From contig JAYRXX010000010.1 in NCBI GenBank assembly GCA_041917295.1, positions 1 through 64,000 of the forward strand: a stretch of DNA of 64,000 nt. Direction: 5' to 3'. Both the position numbers and the translations under genes were made by a program. The notes under the pieces were generated by a model. That model ran no database searches, had not been told where the DNA came from, and saw only the letters and a program-made list of their open reading frames with translations. Positions within the stretch are counted from its first letter, which is position 1. Every line of letters begins with the position of its first letter. This document shows positions 7,218 to 15,509 of this stretch, piece by piece. The DNA comes from JADKHR01 sp041917295. GTDB taxonomy: Bacteria; Elusimicrobiota; Elusimicrobia; FEN-1173.

Positions 7218-9743
7218 ATGAAAAAAAAGGTGTTCGGGGTCCTGGGCCTTTTGCTGATTTGTTTGATCGGCGTTTTTGTTTTTGCGTGGCGAAACCTGAA
7301 CGAAAGAATCAATTCGCCGGAATTCAAAGACCAGCTGGAAACCCATCTTTCCCGCCTTCTGCAAGGAACAATGGACCTGGGCGCCCTTCGCGCCTCTTTG
7401 GGGATTCGCCCTTCGGTTGTGCTGACCGAAATCCGTTATGTGTCCGAGCAAGGGGACATTCAGATCGAAGCGGGAGAGTTCCTTTTTTTTGTAAAGCCGA
7501 TTCCTCTTTTGCGACACGAATTGGTGTTCTCGGACGTGACTTTAAACCATCCGTCCATTCGCCTTCGGCGGCGGTCGGATGGAACAGACCCTGTTATTCC
7601 TGTCCTAATAAAACAACCCGGTCAACCTTCTAAGAAAACGTCATTTCAGGTCAACAATTTGTCGATCCACAAAGGAATTTTTCAGTGGGTGGACGAAAGT
7701 CACCCGGGCAAACCGTCCTTGACGATGACAGCCGACTTGAATGCGCAAAGAAACCCGGGCGGGGACGAAACCCACATTCAACTTTTCGGGACCCTTGAAA
7801 ACAATCAAGGGCGGGGCCGGTTTCAAGCGGACGGAAAAAGAGGCGCCGACACTTTTTTTCAATTCAGAGCCGACCGGGTCCCCTTTGGGCTGGTGGCCGA
7901 ATTTTGGCCCGCGGCGTCCGCCGTGTCGGGCGCGTTTTCCGTGACAGGTTCCTATTCCAACAAAGAAGACAAAACCCATTGGCGCCTTGAGGGAAAAACC
8001 AACGATGTCCGATGGGCAACAACAAACCGGCGCCTGCCGATCGAGGCCCAATGGACCCTGGCGGCGGGGGAACCCGTGACGGTGCGAACGAATTGGAAAT
8101 CGGAATTGTCCCAGATGAAAGCCACGGTGGTTCTTCCGGATCTTAAGGGTTCGTTAAGTAATAACTGGCCTATTTCCGAGGAGACCGGGGGGGGTGAGTT
8201 CAAGGAGCGACGAGGGCGCGATGCGGGACATCGCAACCGAGGAGCGACGCGGAAATCGCCCCGCCTGGGCTCCTCCCGTTGGGTCGATGGGCATCGGCCT
8301 GTGCCTTTGCCAAATTCCCCTTACATGCCACCAGCATGCGCGGGAAATTTGGCTTCGGCTCGGCGCGAATCCCATCGACGGAAATGTGCCAGTTATAACT
8401 TAACGAACCCTAAATCCATCCATGTCCAAGCAACGATGAAAGCCGAACGGTTGGACGCGGGGGAATTGTCGGACATATTCAGTCAAAGTTCATCTCTGTC
8501 GTCGTCTTTCCCATCCACAACGTCCTGGACACTGCGGGCGAAGGCCGACGTGGACCATTTCGTGGCGGGACAATGGGAAGCCCAGGACGTCCGCGCCGTT
8601 GTCCGGGCCGGTCCCGCTACGGTCTCCCTGCCGGAACTGGCCTTTCGCATGGCGGGCGGCACGGTCACCGTTCGGGGGGAGGCCCGACGAACAGATCCAA
8701 TCCGTTCGGTCTGGGACATGGCGATCCAAACCGAACTGATCAATCTCGATTTGTCCGACGTGACCTCGCTGCTTCCCGACAATGGTTTTCGCCGTGGAAC
8801 GGTCCGTGCCTCGGGAAAATGGCATTGGCTCGGCCCCGTCAACCCGGGAACCTCTCTCAGCAAGAAATCCCTGTGGATGTTATCTCCTTTCGCCACCTGG
8901 GACTGTCGGGTCAACGTTTCAAGCGCGGATTGGAAGGGTGTGTCCATTGAAAAAGCCGAAGTCGACCTGCTTTGGGCGGACAACGAGTTCCGGGCGCCCG
9001 CGTTGGCGGCCCGGGTCGGCGATGGGACCCTCACGGCGGAAGGGACCGTCCTGGGTCTGACAGGGGATGGTCCGGGCACGTTTACTGTCCGTGGAACAAT
9101 GAACAACATCGAAACCCGCGAACTGATGGCGGCTCTCTCCACCAGCGCGTATCTGGTCAACGGTCGATTTTCGGGCAATCTTGATATTTCGGGTCCCTGG
9201 CGTCCCTGGACTCCGGGCCAATGGAACGGACACCTTTCTCTTCTGGGCCAAAACGGCGAGTTTCGCACGGCCCCGGCGGTTCTGTCGGTGTTTAATTCCC
9301 TTAAGATCAGTTCTTTGCTCCGAACTTTCGCGGGAAAGAAAGAGATGGGCCTCCCGTTTGATGTGGTGACCGCTTCCGCCACCCTTGAATCCGGTCGCCT
9401 CGTTATCGATCCACCGCTGTTTGTTAAGAACCCCTCGTTTCAAGTGGCTTTCAACGGATGGGTGGACCCCCAATTCGAAAACGGGAAAGGGACGATTCTT
9501 TTCAATTTCCTGCAAGGGACAACCAACCTCGTTAAAAAACTCCCGCTGATTTCGTCCCTCATCTTGAGCCCGGACGGGGAATTTCTTCCCCTCGTGGCGG
9601 ATGTGGCTGTCGAAAACGGCCAAACGACCGTTATTCCGCGCTCGGTTAAAACCTTGACCGGCCCGTTGGTGGAGGTGGTGAAAAATGTGTTCCGGTTTCC
9701 CATCCATCTTTTTTCACCCCCTAAAAAAAATAAGATAAAATGA
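7218..9743 (+). CDS. AsmA-like envelope protein with an in-frame palindromic insertion
   Basis: This 841-residue protein has one N-terminal membrane anchor (residues about 4-24) and a long periplasmic beta-rich region typical of AsmA-superfamily proteins, which form lipid-carrying bridges between the membranes. The C-terminus has family-like segments such as NGRFSGNLDISGPW and LKISSLLRTFAGKKEMGLPFDVVTASATLESGRL (AsmA C-terminal domain, residues about 640-760). Residues about 310-398 are encoded by a 264-bp palindrome (8147-8410). That stretch is rich in Arg, Pro and Gly, unlike the flanks, and interrupts a normal beta-strand pattern. The reading frame survives because the insert is exactly 88 codons. 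The tolerance suggests a surface loop. Start ATG at 7218. Confidence 0.75.
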   Translation: MKKKVFGVLGLLLICLIGVFVFAWRNLNERINSPEFKDQLETHLSRLLQGTMDLGALRASLGIRPSVVLTEIRYVSEQGDIQIEAGEFLFFVKPIPLLRHELVFSDVTLNHPSIRLRRRSDGTDPVIPVLIKQPGQPSKKTSFQVNNLSIHKGIFQWVDESHPGKPSLTMTADLNAQRNPGGDETHIQLFGTLENNQGRGRFQADGKRGADTFFQFRADRVPFGLVAEFWPAASAVSGAFSVTGSYSNKEDKTHWRLEGKTNDVRWATTNRRLPIEAQWTLAAGEPVTVRTNWKSELSQMKATVVLPDLKGSLSNNWPISEETGGGEFKERRGRDAGHRNRGATRKSPRLGSSRWVDGHRPVPLPNSPYMPPACAGNLASARRESHRRKCASYNLTNPKSIHVQATMKAERLDAGELSDIFSQSSSLSSSFPSTTSWTLRAKADVDHFVAGQWEAQDVRAVVRAGPATVSLPELAFRMAGGTVTVRGEARRTDPIRSVWDMAIQTELINLDLSDVTSLLPDNGFRRGTVRASGKWHWLGPVNPGTSLSKKSLWMLSPFATWDCRVNVSSADWKGVSIEKAEVDLLWADNEFRAPALAARVGDGTLTAEGTVLGLTGDGPGTFTVRGTMNNIETRELMAALSTSAYLVNGRFSGNLDISGPWRPWTPGQWNGHLSLLGQNGEFRTAPAVLSVFNSLKISSLLRTFAGKKEMGLPFDVVTASATLESGRLVIDPPLFVKNPSFQVAFNGWVDPQFENGKGTILFNFLQGTTNLVKKLPLISSLILSPDGEFLPLVADVAVENGQTTVIPRSVKTLTGPLVEVVKNVFRFPIHLFSPPKKNKIK
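8147..8410. repeat. 264-bp palindromic element 2, inside a coding sequence
   Basis: The outer arms of 23 bp (8147-8169 and 8388-8410) are inverted repeats with one mismatch. The left arm begins GGGTTCGTTAAG and the right arm ends CTTAACGAACCC. The interior holds further hairpins: GCGATG/CATCGC near 8218-8235, and GCCAAATTCCC paired with GGGAAATTTGGC around 8309-8353. The core GGCCTGTGCCTTTGCCAAA and TTTGGCTTCGGCTCGGCGCG closely match element 1. The length is a multiple of three and no stop codon occurs in the AsmA frame, so it is translated. Its outer arms differ from those of element 1, so this is a different subtype or the ends evolve independently. Confidence 0.85.
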
Positions 9744-9771
9744 CGCTCATCGAGAAAAAAGGAGATTAAAA

Positions 9772-10704
9772 ATGACCACCCACAGACTCTGTCTTGTTCT
9801 TTTAGCGATCGTTGGGCTCCAAGCGTTGGCTCGCTCGGAAGAGGGAGGACGGGGACACACCTTGGCCGGGGACAAAGCCAGTTTTGCCGGTGTGTTGCCG
9901 AGCGAAACGGGGCCGACCTTTCGATTTAAAATGATGTTTTATGACGGAGACGTGGAACGGGATACCACCCTTTCGCGGGGACAACAGCGCTACGTCGAAT
10001 ACGATCGGGCCTTCTCTTCGACCCAATTCGAACTGGCCTACGTCAAAGGCGAACCCGGGGAAGACTGGCGTTACGGGTTTGAGTTGTGCATGCCGTTGAT
10101 TTACGAAAGCGCCGCGGCTTACCTTTACCATAACAACGCTGTCTATGATATCAACGCCTATTATTACGATTACGAGGGGGGATTGGGGGATGTTTCGTTT
10201 ATCCCGTTGATGGTGGGCAAACAGATCGGATCAAACCATTTTAAAACCGGTGTGCGGCTGTATGCCCCGACAGGCTATTACCGGCAAGGCCAAATCGCCC
10301 AGGGCGGGTTGAACTACTGGACCTACACGCCCTTTATCGGACTCAGCCACGTGGTTCCCGGCCAACGGGAATTGTCTCTCTATACAGGTTACGACCTGCG
10401 GGAACGCAACACCGACACGGACTACGATTCCGGGGACGTCTTCCATATGGACGCGGTGGCCGCTATCTACACGGATCTTTACACGGCCGTCGGGATCACG
10501 GGAAGCCTTTATCAACAAACCCAGGCCGATTCGGGCAGTGGAGCCGTCTTGGGGTCTTTCAAGGCTCAAACGTATACACTGGGACCGATCATTCGCCACA
10601 CCTCGGGCGCAATGAGTTTCGAGTTCAAATGGTTGCCCGAAATCAGCGTCAAAAATCGGACGGAAGGCAGTAGTTTCTGGCTCAATTTCGGAACACCGTT
10701 CTAA
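9772..10704 (+). CDS. SphA-like outer-membrane channel (Phenol_MetA_deg family)
   Basis: This 310-residue protein has a signal peptide (residues 1-22) and alternating beta-strands to a C-terminal phenylalanine, as expected for an outer-membrane barrel. The FKMMFYDGDVERD segment near residue 47, GLGDVSFIPLMVGKQIGSNHFKTGVRLYAPTGYY in the middle and the final SFEFKWLPEISVKNRTEGSSFWLNF match the phenol-degradation MetA-pathway/SphA family of putative hydrophobic-compound channels. The cargo is not predictable. The start ATG at 9772 has AAAAGGAG seven nt upstream. The stop overlaps the next start (TAATG at 10702-10706), so the two genes are translationally coupled. Confidence 0.75.
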   Translation: MTTHRLCLVLLAIVGLQALARSEEGGRGHTLAGDKASFAGVLPSETGPTFRFKMMFYDGDVERDTTLSRGQQRYVEYDRAFSSTQFELAYVKGEPGEDWRYGFELCMPLIYESAAAYLYHNNAVYDINAYYYDYEGGLGDVSFIPLMVGKQIGSNHFKTGVRLYAPTGYYRQGQIAQGGLNYWTYTPFIGLSHVVPGQRELSLYTGYDLRERNTDTDYDSGDVFHMDAVAAIYTDLYTAVGITGSLYQQTQADSGSGAVLGSFKAQTYTLGPIIRHTSGAMSFEFKWLPEISVKNRTEGSSFWLNFGTPF

Positions 10705-12833
10705 TGATACTCCGCGCGATCCTGCTCCTGGGTGTTCTGGTTGGCCCCAGCGGGCTTTTTGCGGAGGAAGGCGCCATGGCGTGGCCCATGAAATTTACCG
10801 GAAAAGCCGGCGTGGCCACGGTCTATCAACCCCAGTTGGAAACGGTGACAGACAATCGGCTGACCGCCCGGGCCGCCGTGTCGGTGCTCCTGGAGGGAGA
10901 AAAAGAGCCTCGGTTTGGTGCCGTCTGGATGGTGGGGCGTGTAATAACGGACCGTGACGCGGGGACGGCCACGGTCACCTCGGTTGAGGTGACCGACGTG
11001 AAAGCGCCGGGGGAATCCCCGGACAATTACGAGCGGTTTAAAAAGTTTCTTTCGGAACAGCTGACGGCGAAAGTGATTGTGATCCCCCTGGCGCAATACG
11101 CGGCGTCCATGGGGAATGCGGGCCAATCCAGTTCGCTTAAACCCGCGCTCTCCACAGCTCCGCCGGATATTATTTTCCGCGAAACCCCGGCCAAACTTTT
11201 ATTGATCGATGGCGAAACCAAAACACAACCGCTGGAAGAGGGGAATCTGTTGCAGGTTGTGAACACCGCGGAACTTCTCTTAAAAGACCCATCCACGACA
11301 TTTTACTACCTGTTAACCAACCAAGGGTGGGTCGGCGCTGGGGATATAAAAGGTCCCTGGGCCTGGGTGGAATCTGTTCCTCCGACCGCCGACGCCTTGC
11401 GCAAAAAAGTGGAGGGCGATGTCGCCCCCAAAAAAGACAAACGGGACAAGAAACCCCCCGAAATCATTTTGCGAGGGGCTCCGGCCGAGCTGTATGTGAC
11501 CAAAGGATCTCCCCAGTATAGCCCGTTGGCCGGAACCGGCTTGCTTCACGTGACCAACACCGATCAAGACATTTTCCGAGAAATTAAAAGCCAAGAAATT
11601 TTTATCGTGACTTCCGGCCGTTGGTTTAAGGCGAAAAGCACAGAAGGCCCTTGGACATTTGTCCCGTCCGAATCGCTCCCCGCGGATTTCGCCCAAATTC
11701 CGCCCGACTCTCCCCGGGCACGCGTTCGCGCCTTCGTTGCGGGAACCCCGGAAGCTCAAGACGCGGTTCTCAACGCTCAGGTTCCCCAAACCGCCGCGGT
11801 CAAACGGGGCCCGGTGGACTTGAAAGTGGAATACGATGGATCTCCCAAATGGAAAACCGTGGAGGGGTTGGAGAAAAAAGTAGTGGCTTACGCTGAAAAT
11901 TCGGCGGATGCCATTTTTAAAGTCAAAAATAAATATTTTCTTTGCCGGGAAGCGGTTTGGTATGAAGCCGCTCAACCGGAAGGTCCTTGGAGCGTCGCGG
12001 CGATCATTCCACCGGAACTGAACAAGTTGCCCCCCAGCTGTCCCCATTACCAGTGCAGTCACGTCTACGTTTACGAATCGACGGCGGACACGGTGTATTG
12101 CGGATACACGGCGGGTTACATGGGGTGCTATGCCTTTGGCGCAACCGTCATGTTTGGAACCGGATACTATTATCCTCCCTATTACGGAGCCTACTATTAT
12201 CCCCGACCGGTCACATACGGGTACCACGCTTACTACAATCCCTACACGGGTTGGGGCGCGGTGGGATACCGCGGTCCGAACGGAGGCGTTGCCATCAGCG
12301 GCCCCGTGGGCGGATGGGGCCGGCCCGGCAGTCCCGGCGGGATCGGGGGACCGGGCGGAATAGGAGGGCCTGGAGGGCCCGGTGGAATCGGTGGGCCTGG
12401 CCGACCTGGATCCGATCGTCCTCAACCGAAAGGCGGGGCCGGGTCCAATGCCAATATTTACAATCGATCGAACCGAACCGGAGCGGCGGTTCAACCGTCC
12501 CCGGCCCCATCGGCTTCTTTCGCGGGCAACCGCGCGGGGGCGCGGCCCGCCGCGGGATCCAACAATCTTTACGCGGACCCCAGCGGAAATGTCCATCGAC
12601 AAAATTCCAAGGGCGGATGGGAATCCCGAAGCGGAAACGGCTGGTCGTCGTCCAACCAAAACGCCAATTACAAAAGCCATCAGTCGGATTTGAACCGACA
12701 GAGCCAAGTGCGACAAAGTTCGTCCCGATCGACGTATGGAGGTGGGTATTCGGGGTCCCGGGGTTACTCCGGGTCACGGGGTGGGGGGGGCGGTTATCGG
12801 GGCGGAGGAGGAGGACGCGGTGGTCGCCGATAA
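10704..12833 (+). CDS. secreted Gly/Tyr-rich surface protein with internal repeats
   Basis: This 709-residue protein has a signal peptide (residues 1-20). Residues about 150-450 hold three repeats of about 80 residues, each with a PP(D/E)I(I)xRxxPAxL start, an LLxVxNT strand, a W(F/V)-containing strand and a GPW turn (KGPWAWVES, EGPWTFVPS, EGPWSVAA). A Tyr- and Cys-rich segment near 455-520 (YYPPYYGAYYYPRP) precedes low-complexity GGPGG and Gly/Arg-rich tails. Similar proteins are sometimes labelled carbohydrate-binding family V/XII, but I see no catalytic site. The role is unknown. Placement between an outer-membrane channel and pldA, with overlaps at both ends, points to an envelope function. 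Confidence 0.65.
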   Translation: MILRAILLLGVLVGPSGLFAEEGAMAWPMKFTGKAGVATVYQPQLETVTDNRLTARAAVSVLLEGEKEPRFGAVWMVGRVITDRDAGTATVTSVEVTDVKAPGESPDNYERFKKFLSEQLTAKVIVIPLAQYAASMGNAGQSSSLKPALSTAPPDIIFRETPAKLLLIDGETKTQPLEEGNLLQVVNTAELLLKDPSTTFYYLLTNQGWVGAGDIKGPWAWVESVPPTADALRKKVEGDVAPKKDKRDKKPPEIILRGAPAELYVTKGSPQYSPLAGTGLLHVTNTDQDIFREIKSQEIFIVTSGRWFKAKSTEGPWTFVPSESLPADFAQIPPDSPRARVRAFVAGTPEAQDAVLNAQVPQTAAVKRGPVDLKVEYDGSPKWKTVEGLEKKVVAYAENSADAIFKVKNKYFLCREAVWYEAAQPEGPWSVAAIIPPELNKLPPSCPHYQCSHVYVYESTADTVYCGYTAGYMGCYAFGATVMFGTGYYYPPYYGAYYYPRPVTYGYHAYYNPYTGWGAVGYRGPNGGVAISGPVGGWGRPGSPGGIGGPGGIGGPGGPGGIGGPGRPGSDRPQPKGGAGSNANIYNRSNRTGAAVQPSPAPSASFAGNRAGARPAAGSNNLYADPSGNVHRQNSKGGWESRSGNGWSSSNQNANYKSHQSDLNRQSQVRQSSSRSTYGGGYSGSRGYSGSRGGGGGYRGGGGGRGGRR

Positions 12834-13650
12834 TCGACAGCCGTTTCTTTGTCTGGCCCTGGCCGGGGTCATGGGTTTTGGGTCCATTGTAAGGGCCCAG
12901 GAAACTGTGTCACCCCGGGAGGCCATGCGGGAAGCGACGATTGAAGATCGCGCTTTCCGCACCGCCGGGCACGAAGTGCTTTCTCTCCACAAGATGAACT
13001 ACGCCCTTGTGGGGGCAAACGATTTAAAACTTCAATACAGTTTTAAATATCGGCCGGTGGACGACGTCAATTTTTTCCTGGCGTTTACCAACTACATGTT
13101 GTGGGACATTTACGCCGACTCCATTCCGATCATTGACAACAACTTTAATCCCGAAGCGTTTTATCGGTTTATTGATAACGACCGATGGCTTGTCTCCATG
13201 GATGCGGGGTATGTGCACCTTTCCAACGGATCGGACGGGACCGCGTCGCGGTCGGTGGACCGGTTGTTCGTGCGCGGACATAAAACCGGCCAGTTGGCTG
13301 GACGGGATTTTTACGCCAGCGCCAACGTCTACGCAATTTTGGCCAAGGGGGAATTTAACCCGGATTATTCGGACTATTTGGGATTTTGGGATTTCACGTT
13401 TTGGTGGCGAAACGTGTTTAAGCAGAAAGAAGGCATGGGGCTTGATTTGCAATACCAACGAACCAGCGGCCAAAACGGCAATCCTTTCACGGAAGGCAAC
13501 AACGTGGTGGGCCTGCAATACCGCATTCCGAGCCTGCCCCGGTTCAACCCCACCCTTTACGTCCAGTGGTTCAACGGGTATGGGGAAGTGATCCTCGACT
13601 ACAACAAGTCCCACGAAGAACTGCGCGGGGGCATTTCCTGGTATTACTGA
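12820..13650 (+). CDS. pldA: outer-membrane phospholipase A (OMPLA)
   Basis: About 276 residues, near the 289 of the E. coli precursor. OMPLA hydrolyses misplaced phospholipids in the outer leaflet. The GTG at 12820 was chosen because GGAGGAGGA stands just before it and it gives a proper signal peptide ending VRAQ. It overlaps the preceding gene by 14 nt. The active-site motif YVHLSNG (His133, Ser135) and SRSVDRL are present. The third triad residue, Asn156 in E. coli (SRSWNRL), aligns without gaps to Asp147 here, which would give a conventional Ser-His-Asp triad. The protein ends in SWYY, consistent with a barrel. The stop overlaps the convergent OMP gene. Confidence 0.88.
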   Translation: MVADNRQPFLCLALAGVMGFGSIVRAQETVSPREAMREATIEDRAFRTAGHEVLSLHKMNYALVGANDLKLQYSFKYRPVDDVNFFLAFTNYMLWDIYADSIPIIDNNFNPEAFYRFIDNDRWLVSMDAGYVHLSNGSDGTASRSVDRLFVRGHKTGQLAGRDFYASANVYAILAKGEFNPDYSDYLGFWDFTFWWRNVFKQKEGMGLDLQYQRTSGQNGNPFTEGNNVVGLQYRIPSLPRFNPTLYVQWFNGYGEVILDYNKSHEELRGGISWYY

Positions 13651-14318
13651 GGGACCGACTCCCGACGGCGAAATTCGTCTAAAGGCCTCTGGCTCTCCGG
13701 CGGGTTGCGATGTCCGCCGAACGCCAGGAAAACGGCTCCGGACACCTCGCCCTGGGCAAACACCTCTCCTGAAAAACTAACGCTCCCTCCACTGGGTCCG
13801 GACGACGCGGCGATGGCGCTGTTGGTGAACATCAAATAGCATCTCAGGTCTGTTCGAAGTCCCAGCCGGGGGGTGATATAATATTTGGCCCCGCCGCCCA
13901 GGGTGGCCGAAAAAAAATCGTTCGATTCGTTATCCCCTTTCACATGGGACCAACCGACCAGACCGGACAAGAAAGGGCGAAACTTGTCTTCGCGGTATTC
14001 TTTCAAACCGCCGATTTGGTAATGGTCGAGAGTGTAGTTAAAACGAGTCGGACCCGGGGCATCTCCCCGAAAAAAAGATTCTTGGCGGGAAAAGAGGAGT
14101 TCCATCGCCGAATCCGCGCCCAGATAAAGATCCACCGTGCCGCCCCAGGATCCCGAGGCTTCGGCCGTGTGGGATTTGGCCCGCGCGTCGTCGAACGAAC
14201 CGCCGAACCGCCATCCCCCGAACGGGCCCACCTCGATGGGCGCCGCGCTTGACGCGGACGCGAAAGCGATCATCCCCACCCCTAAAGTGCCCAACACCTT
14301 CAAAAAAAATGGTCTCAA
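13644..14318 (-). CDS. outer-membrane beta-barrel protein, small
   Basis: This 224-residue protein has a signal peptide ending ASSAA (residue about 26). Alternating strands such as GGTVDLYLGADSAMELLFSRQ, FRPFLSGLVGWSHVKG and FSATLGGGAKYYITPRLGLRTDLRCYLMF are typical of the eight-stranded OmpW/OmpA-like barrel fold. A conserved-looking GGAKYYITPRLGLRTD segment is shared by many uncharacterised barrels. After the last strand (VFLAFGGHR) there is a charged C-terminal tail, unusual for a barrel that normally ends in an aromatic residue. The start is TTG at 14318, with GGGGG upstream. Function is unknown. Confidence 0.7.
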   Translation of the reverse strand: MRPFFLKVLGTLGVGMIAFASASSAAPIEVGPFGGWRFGGSFDDARAKSHTAEASGSWGGTVDLYLGADSAMELLFSRQESFFRGDAPGPTRFNYTLDHYQIGGLKEYREDKFRPFLSGLVGWSHVKGDNESNDFFSATLGGGAKYYITPRLGLRTDLRCYLMFTNSAIAASSGPSGGSVSFSGEVFAQGEVSGAVFLAFGGHRNPPESQRPLDEFRRRESVPQ

Positions 14319-14341
14319 AACAGAGCCCCCTTTTTAAGTAA

Positions 14342-14370
14342 CCCCCGGGAGCGTTGGACGCTCCCGGGGG
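14342..14370 (-). terminator. strong hairpin after the 14386-14910 gene
   Basis: A perfect 13-bp stem (CCCCCGGGAGCGT with ACGCTCCCGGGGG) closes a 3-nt loop. It lies 16 nt past the stop of the reverse-strand gene at 14386 and before the next reverse-strand gene at 14318. On the minus strand the downstream sequence is only moderately T-rich (TTACTTAAAAA), so it may act as a terminator or as an mRNA-stabilising hairpin. Confidence 0.6.
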
Positions 14371-14385
14371 GGATAAAACAAGAGA

Positions 14386-14910
14386 CTATTTAATATCTTC
14401 GCCCAACAACGGCACGCTGGACAAAAGGCTGACCTTAATGGCGGAGGTGATGAAATCGTCCACCTGCCAAAACCGGCCGGCCACCGTGGCGTTCACTTTC
14501 TTGCTGAGCTGGGCGGCGTATTTTTTGCGGATGGAAAGTTCCTTGGCCTGGGTTTTGTAAGAAGATTTCAACAACTCTTTCACTTTCACGTCAGACATGG
14601 TGGTGAAATTCTTGGCGTATTCGGCCACAATGTTCATTCGGGAGTCCTTCACGCCTTCGCGCTCCTTTTCATAAGCGTTGTAGATGTCCCAAAAGTTGCT
14701 TTTGACGGTGGCGTCGACCAACAGGTCGTCCATGGCGGCGGTGAAAATCGCCCGACGTTCCGCGGTCACGGCGTAACGGATCATTTCCGGGCTGAGCGTC
14801 ACCTGATTGATGTTGACCTGCGTCGGCGTGGGCACCTTCTTGTCTTCCGCCGAAAGTCCCGCCCCCACCAAGATAACAGAACACATGGCCAACAGTAATT
14901 TATTGCGCAT
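14386..14910 (-). CDS. small secreted protein of unknown function
   Basis: About 174 residues from the ATG at 14910, which has AGGAG at the right distance. The frame is open further upstream but with no ribosome site. Residues 1-20 are a signal peptide ending GLSAED. The mature protein is helix-rich and charged: residues about 40-150 look like a long helical hairpin with IRYAVTAERRAIFTAAMDDL and KELLKSSYKTQAKELSIRKK. No family is recognised. It lies between two outer-membrane barrel genes on the same strand, so a periplasmic role is plausible. Confidence 0.65.
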   Translation of the reverse strand: MRNKLLLAMCSVILVGAGLSAEDKKVPTPTQVNINQVTLSPEMIRYAVTAERRAIFTAAMDDLLVDATVKSNFWDIYNAYEKEREGVKDSRMNIVAEYAKNFTTMSDVKVKELLKSSYKTQAKELSIRKKYAAQLSKKVNATVAGRFWQVDDFITSAIKVSLLSSVPLLGEDIK

Positions 14911-14942
14911 AATTAATCTCCTTTTTTTAACCGATTTCCGTA

Positions 14943-15461
14943 TTAGAACGAAAGCGAAAACGACACTTCCGGGTAAGTGGACGTGCACGAACTGTAAATG
15001 GTTTCATTGCAGTCGAGCAATTTTTCATAAACGCCGCCCAATCCGGCGTAGGCGTTGCCGCCCAGGGACATGTACGCCCCATACCGCCCCCCATACGAAT
15101 TGAGGTCTCCCAATCCGTCATAAATCGTGCGTCGGTAAAAGGCCCCCAGGTAGGGCCACAACTTTTCAAACCCCGAATAAACGTAACGAAGGCCCGGGGT
15201 CAGTTTGTAGGTTTGGGGCGAAGACCCAACCCAGGCCTCGCCGTCGAACCCGGCCTCCAACCCGTTCGCCAAAAAATAACCGAGACCCACTCCCGCCACC
15301 ATATACGTGTCCCCGGTTCCCTGGCCTGTCCCGACAGAAAACGATCCGCGCCAACGCCCGGCGTCAAACAACGATTTTCCCGCCGAAACCGACGCGGCCT
15401 GGGTGGACCCCGCCCAGAAAAGACAACCTACCAAATAAACCCACAGAGAGCGATTCTTCAT
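14943..15461 (-). CDS. small outer-membrane beta-barrel protein
   Basis: This 172-residue protein starts at the ATG at 15461 with AAGGAG upstream. The signal peptide ends STQAA (residue about 23). The rest is a run of short amphipathic strands: FSVGTGQGTGDTYMVAGVGLGYFLANGLEAGFDGEAWVG, then GLRYVYSGFEKLWPYLGAFYRRTIY. It ends VSFSLSF with a terminal Phe, the usual Bam recognition signal. Two cysteines in the last extracellular loop could form a disulfide. It is probably co-transcribed with the 14386-14910 gene, 32 nt away. Confidence 0.72.
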   Translation of the reverse strand: MKNRSLWVYLVGCLFWAGSTQAASVSAGKSLFDAGRWRGSFSVGTGQGTGDTYMVAGVGLGYFLANGLEAGFDGEAWVGSSPQTYKLTPGLRYVYSGFEKLWPYLGAFYRRTIYDGLGDLNSYGGRYGAYMSLGGNAYAGLGGVYEKLLDCNETIYSSCTSTYPEVSFSLSF

Positions 15462-15509
15462 CGATATACTCCTTGTTTCGTGAAATGACCGGCCCTTTCG
15501 GAGCGGGCG

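Noticed and set aside
11313..12716. 467-codon open frame on the - strand opposite the Gly/Tyr-rich surface protein
   Set aside because: It is Arg/Ser/Gly-rich, without signal peptide or motifs. The + strand frame has a signal peptide, internal repeats and coupling to its neighbours.
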